Assembly (NCBI GenBank): GCA_017466825.1
Contig: JAFTTJ010000017.1
Span: forward strand, 55,347 to 119,346
Length of the DNA stretch: 64,000 bases
Source: Clostridia bacterium
GTDB taxonomy: Bacteria; Bacillota; Clostridia; Christensenellales; Borkfalkiaceae
Reading direction: 5' to 3'
Shown here: one piece after another, positions 61,250 to 64,000 of the stretch
Numbering within the stretch: the stretch's first letter is position 1
Layout of the letters: each line of letters begins with the position of its first letter
Translations under genes and position numbers: made by a program
The notes under the pieces: generated by a model
The model's database searches: none
Seen by the model: the letters and a program-made list of their open reading frames with translations, nothing else
Told to the model about the DNA's origin: nothing

Positions 61250-63430
61250 CTACTTATCCACCTTAGTAAAATACCACTTTTTACTGCCGTAGGTTCCGTT
61301 TACTTGATAACTTATATTCATACCGACGTACATAAGTTGCGCGCCGGAATAAATCTCACCACTCTCTTCGTCTTTATAATACGCATTTTCATCTAAGCCT
61401 TTCATCTTTAAAATAAAGTTTTCCGGCACTTTGCCTTCAATGCAAACGACGGTGAGCAAAACTTGCGATTTGTCTTGGCTAACAAATTCCCACGCCACTT
61501 TATCGCCCCTTTCAAAGGGTGAAATTACCCTGTATAAATCGCCGTAGTGGATTAGGTCGTAATACTTATGAAACTGGGCTATATGTCCTTTAAACTCGGT
61601 TTTTTGCTCTTCGTTTAATTTTCTAATATCGAGTTCGTAACCAAACGAACCCCAGAGCGCAACGTCGGCTTTCGTACCGTATGAAGTACGCGGATGGTCG
61701 GAAACGTGAGCGCCCATAACCGACGCAGGATAGCAAAGCGACGTGCCGAACTGAATTGAAAGCCTAGCGATAGCGTCGGTGTTGTCGCTAGTCCAAATTT
61801 GCGGTGAATAGTAAAGCATGGCAGGATCAAACCTTCCACCGCCACCCGAACAGTTTTCAAAAAGAATATCGGGATATTTTGTAGTCAATCTATCCATTAA
61901 ATCGTACGTACCGAGAATAAACCTATGCAAAAACTCCTTCTTTTGGTCGGGGGGAAGTTGAACTGAACTCGCGTCCGAAATATACCTATTAAAATCCCAC
62001 TTTAAGTAGTCGATTTTGTTAGCCGATAAAACGGCGTCCATTTGCGCCCACACAATATCTCTTACGTCCGCTCTTGAAACGTCTAAAACGTACTGATTTC
62101 TACCAAGTTTAGGCTCTCTACCATCTACATGCACGCACATATCGGGATGCTCCCTAAATAGGTCTGAGTCGGGCGAAATCATTTCAGGCTCAAACCAAAT
62201 ACCGAATTTTAAACCAATTTCGTGTACTTGATCGATAAACGGCGTTAAACCGTCGGGGAATTTTTGCTTGTTTACGTACCAATCGCCAAGCGAAGTGGTA
62301 TCGTCGTTTCTACGTCCAAACCAACCGTCGTCCATAACGAGCATCTCAATGCCAATTTCCTTTGCGGCGCGGGCAAAATCAAGTAATTTTTCACTATTTA
62401 TGTCAAAATACGCCGCTTCCCAACTGTTGACAAGCACGGGGCGTTTTTCAGTTTTATATCTACCGCGAATTAAATGTTTGTTGTAAAATCTATGGAAAAT
62501 TCTACTCATCTCACCAATGCCGTCGGGCGAATACACGCAAACGGCTTCGGGTGTGTAAAAAGTTTCGTTTGGGGATAATTTCCAAGTGAAACCGTTGGGG
62601 TTTATACCCATTATAAGCCTTGAAGAATTATTGTAGTCGCATTCAACCAACGCCGAAAAACTACCCGAATAGACCAAGTTAAAGCCGTAGGCGTCGCCGT
62701 GGTCTTCGTCCGCATTTGGCGCAACCAAGGCTACGAAGGGGTTTTGGCGGTGACTCGAAATTCCGCAATTGCTCTCAACGCCTTGAACGCCGTGAGCAAG
62801 CGGTCTTCTCTCTATATCTCGCTCGAAGGCGTGCCTGCCGTAAAGAGAAATTAAGTCGTATTTCATAGTCGGGAAATCGTTGCAAATAGAAAACGCCCTT
62901 TCAATAAACGCAACTTTGCTAGAATTATTTTTAATTTTAACGCTCTTTGTTAAAACGCCCGTATTTTCAAAGACGGTATATACCAAAACGACTTCCATAC
63001 TCGTAACTTCGTCAATCGTAGTAATTTCAAGAGTGGTCGCTTCGTCTTCGGTAGCAAAAGTCGCGGGCATATCCTTAATAGTTGGCTTGCCCTTATAAAT
63101 TTTATGCGATTTATACCTTATATCGGTAACGCTGTCGCCGTTAGAATTTTTAATTTTAATTGCCGAAATTCTAAAATCTCCCGCACCGTCTGCACCGTAT
63201 TCGATAGGCGCGGAATCGGGCGAAAAATCGCCGTTGCCAATTTCTTTATCGTAGGGCGCGAAAGAAGCGTTTCTCGGCCTAGTATCAAAACCCGAAATAC
63301 AACTTTCGGGAATTTTTTTGCCGTAATAAAGGTTGAGCAAATATCCGCCGTCGTATATCTTTAAGATATAACTAGATATACCCGTGTCTAAATTAAAAGT
63401 TTTGTTTTTTTCATCAAAAATAATTGCCAT
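61250..63430 (-). CDS. Alpha-galactosidase, GH36
   Basis: A 726-residue enzyme that releases alpha-linked galactose from oligosaccharides such as raffinose-type sugars or galactomannan pieces. The N-terminal beta-sandwich is followed by the TIM barrel with MLVMDDGWFGRRNDD, the nucleophile Asp in KWDFNRYISD, the GGGGRFDP motif and the acid/base Asp in SDNTDAIARL, then a C-terminal beta domain. Length and motifs fit the 720-750-residue intracellular tetrameric group. No signal peptide. It has its own promoter and lies downstream of a GH112 gene. Confidence 0.96.
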   Translation of the reverse strand: MAIIFDEKNKTFNLDTGISSYILKIYDGGYLLNLYYGKKIPESCISGFDTRPRNASFAPYDKEIGNGDFSPDSAPIEYGADGAGDFRISAIKIKNSNGDSVTDIRYKSHKIYKGKPTIKDMPATFATEDEATTLEITTIDEVTSMEVVLVYTVFENTGVLTKSVKIKNNSSKVAFIERAFSICNDFPTMKYDLISLYGRHAFERDIERRPLAHGVQGVESNCGISSHRQNPFVALVAPNADEDHGDAYGFNLVYSGSFSALVECDYNNSSRLIMGINPNGFTWKLSPNETFYTPEAVCVYSPDGIGEMSRIFHRFYNKHLIRGRYKTEKRPVLVNSWEAAYFDINSEKLLDFARAAKEIGIEMLVMDDGWFGRRNDDTTSLGDWYVNKQKFPDGLTPFIDQVHEIGLKFGIWFEPEMISPDSDLFREHPDMCVHVDGREPKLGRNQYVLDVSRADVRDIVWAQMDAVLSANKIDYLKWDFNRYISDASSVQLPPDQKKEFLHRFILGTYDLMDRLTTKYPDILFENCSGGGGRFDPAMLYYSPQIWTSDNTDAIARLSIQFGTSLCYPASVMGAHVSDHPRTSYGTKADVALWGSFGYELDIRKLNEEQKTEFKGHIAQFHKYYDLIHYGDLYRVISPFERGDKVAWEFVSQDKSQVLLTVVCIEGKVPENFILKMKGLDENAYYKDEESGEIYSGAQLMYVGMNISYQVNGTYGSKKWYFTKVDK

Positions 63431-63476
63431 ATTTCACCTTAAATTTAGTTGGAATTTTATCATAAAATCATTATGT

Positions 63477-63506
63477 ATTATACCCCAAACTCTGCGGTCA
63501 AGTCAA
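63477..63506 (-). promoter_or_regulatory. Promoter of the GH36 gene
   Basis: TTGACT (63506-63501), 18-bp spacer, TATAAT (63482-63477). Confidence 0.75.
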
Positions 63507-63537
63507 TCCGTTTTTTAAAAAAAGTTGGTTTCAATTA

Positions 63538-63572
63538 TAAAAAACCGCCGTTTGCAAATTTGCAAACGGCGG
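63538..63572 (-). terminator. Terminator of the GH112 gene
   Basis: CCGCCGTTTGCAAA (63545-63558) pairs with TTTGCAAACGGCGG (63559-63572); the minus strand ends in TTTTTT. Confidence 0.93.
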
Positions 63573-63639
63573 ACGCTATTAAATTTAATCGCTAATATAT
63601 TTTTAAGTGCAACTTATCTTGTGTCGTTGCGTTTTTAAT

Positions 63640-64000
63640 TCAAATGATTACCCATTTGATTTCGTAGGGCTTTAAGATGATTTCGCTAGCCTTTCCGTCA
63701 ATATCGTAAAATACAGTCGTTTGCTCTACGCTTGTGTTATTAGTTATAGCGTATCTGTCGCCATAGAAATGGGCTTCGGTAAGTGGGTTAGTACAATACG
63801 ACTTCTTGTCCATATCTTCCTTTCCTGCCGTCCAAAGTATCGCTCTATACAAAAGTTTAGCGTTTTCAGCCGAATAAGGAATACCCGTTATATAAAAACT
63901 TCTGCCCTTACCGTAGTTATTCGTTGCCATTTTTACTTCGCCAACGTTTACCTTTCTCGTAAATCTATCCGAGAAAACTATATCAACTACGTTTGTTCCG
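63640..64000 (-). CDS. GH112 galactosyl-hexosamine/rhamnose phosphorylase (C-terminal fragment)
   Basis: The last 119 codons of a gene that enters from the right edge; the frame is open through 64000 (GTNVVDIVFSDRFTRKV just inside the edge), so an ATG at 63930 is internal. The sequence NNYGKGRSFYITGIPYSAEN, then LLYRAILWTAGKE, then ITNNTSVEQTTVFYD with a final KPYEIKWV is the C-terminal domain of GH112. These enzymes use phosphate to split beta-galactosyl-N-acetylhexosamine or beta-1,4-galactosyl-rhamnose, giving galactose-1-phosphate. The catalytic domain is not in the window, so the specificity cannot be told. Confidence 0.85.
   Translation of the reverse strand, partial: GTNVVDIVFSDRFTRKVNVGEVKMATNNYGKGRSFYITGIPYSAENAKLLYRAILWTAGKEDMDKKSYCTNPLTEAHFYGDRYAITNNTSVEQTTVFYDIDGKASEIILKPYEIKWVII

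Noticed and set aside
63640-63930. A complete 96-residue protein starting at 63930
   Set aside because: The frame stays open to the window edge with GH112-like sequence, so it is the end of a longer gene.

Overview
The window reads as chromosomal DNA of a strictly anaerobic, sugar-fermenting Bacillota (Clostridia-like) bacterium, probably an uncultured gut relative of the Christensenella/Clostridium side of the class. The reasons are a GC content near 40% by eye, textbook sigma-A promoters (TTGACA, exactly 17 bp, TATAAT) in front of many genes, strong AGGAG ribosome sites, a trimeric [FeFe] hydrogenase, single-chain iron-sulfur serine dehydratase, Gram-positive-type RNA polymerase and RqcP, and several surface lipoproteins with Listeria-Bacteroides repeats. 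No rRNA, tRNA, CRISPR array, transposase or phage gene is visible.

Layout. 1-7000 (minus strand): a bacterial microcompartment (BMC) operon with one strong promoter (7001-7029): EutS/PduU-type shell protein, EutP-like GTPase, class II aldolase, CoA-acylating aldehyde dehydrogenase, zinc-type alcohol dehydrogenase, four hexameric shell proteins, PduL and the start of a EutN/CcmL vertex protein cut by the left edge. Four enzymes carry encapsulation-peptide-like helices. The likely substrate is fuculose- or rhamnulose-1-phosphate. 7100-17300: PHP hydrolase, SLOG protein with divergent XRE repressor, a MacB-type ABC exporter next to a two-component system, an exported protein with an acidic tail, and a coiled-coil membrane protein opposite a second XRE repressor. 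17300-21100: dUTPase, two anchored membrane proteins plus an ArsP_2-type permease, then a gene-free block of palindromic repeats. 21100-24300: TyrRS and a strongly expressed NifU-like/GGGtGRT pair of unknown function.

24300-33000: the most unusual locus, a four-gene operon of a YwaF/TMEM164-like membrane domain fused to an ABC ATPase (with an internal Shine-Dalgarno start for the ATPase), an ABC-2-type permease, a small anchored protein, and a 1406-residue lipoprotein with repeats and a beta-helix-like end. 33300-37700: bifurcating-type hydrogenase hydCBA. 37800-40050: small membrane proteins and a lipoprotein gene bracketed by a duplicated terminator whose loop is inverted. 40060-51000: rpoC, rpoB, rqcP, fused ispDF and radA. 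51100-55900: leucine-rich-repeat lipoprotein, ADP-ribosylglycohydrolase, methyltransferase, and a third XRE module. 55900-64000: serine dehydratase, two SGNH hydrolases and a glycan cluster: GH78 rhamnosidase, GH36 alpha-galactosidase and the end of a GH112 phosphorylase.

Taken together, the right-hand glycosidases could release rhamnose and galactose from plant polysaccharide, the left-hand BMC could handle the aldehyde formed when deoxyhexose phosphate is split, and the hydrogenase would dispose of the electrons; this link is inference. At smaller scale, a dispersed element beginning with the exact 13-mer ATAATCGACTTAT occurs five times, always just 3' of a gene in the sense orientation; a two-copy structured element abuts the stop codons of two BMC genes; and three genes appear to be leaderless.
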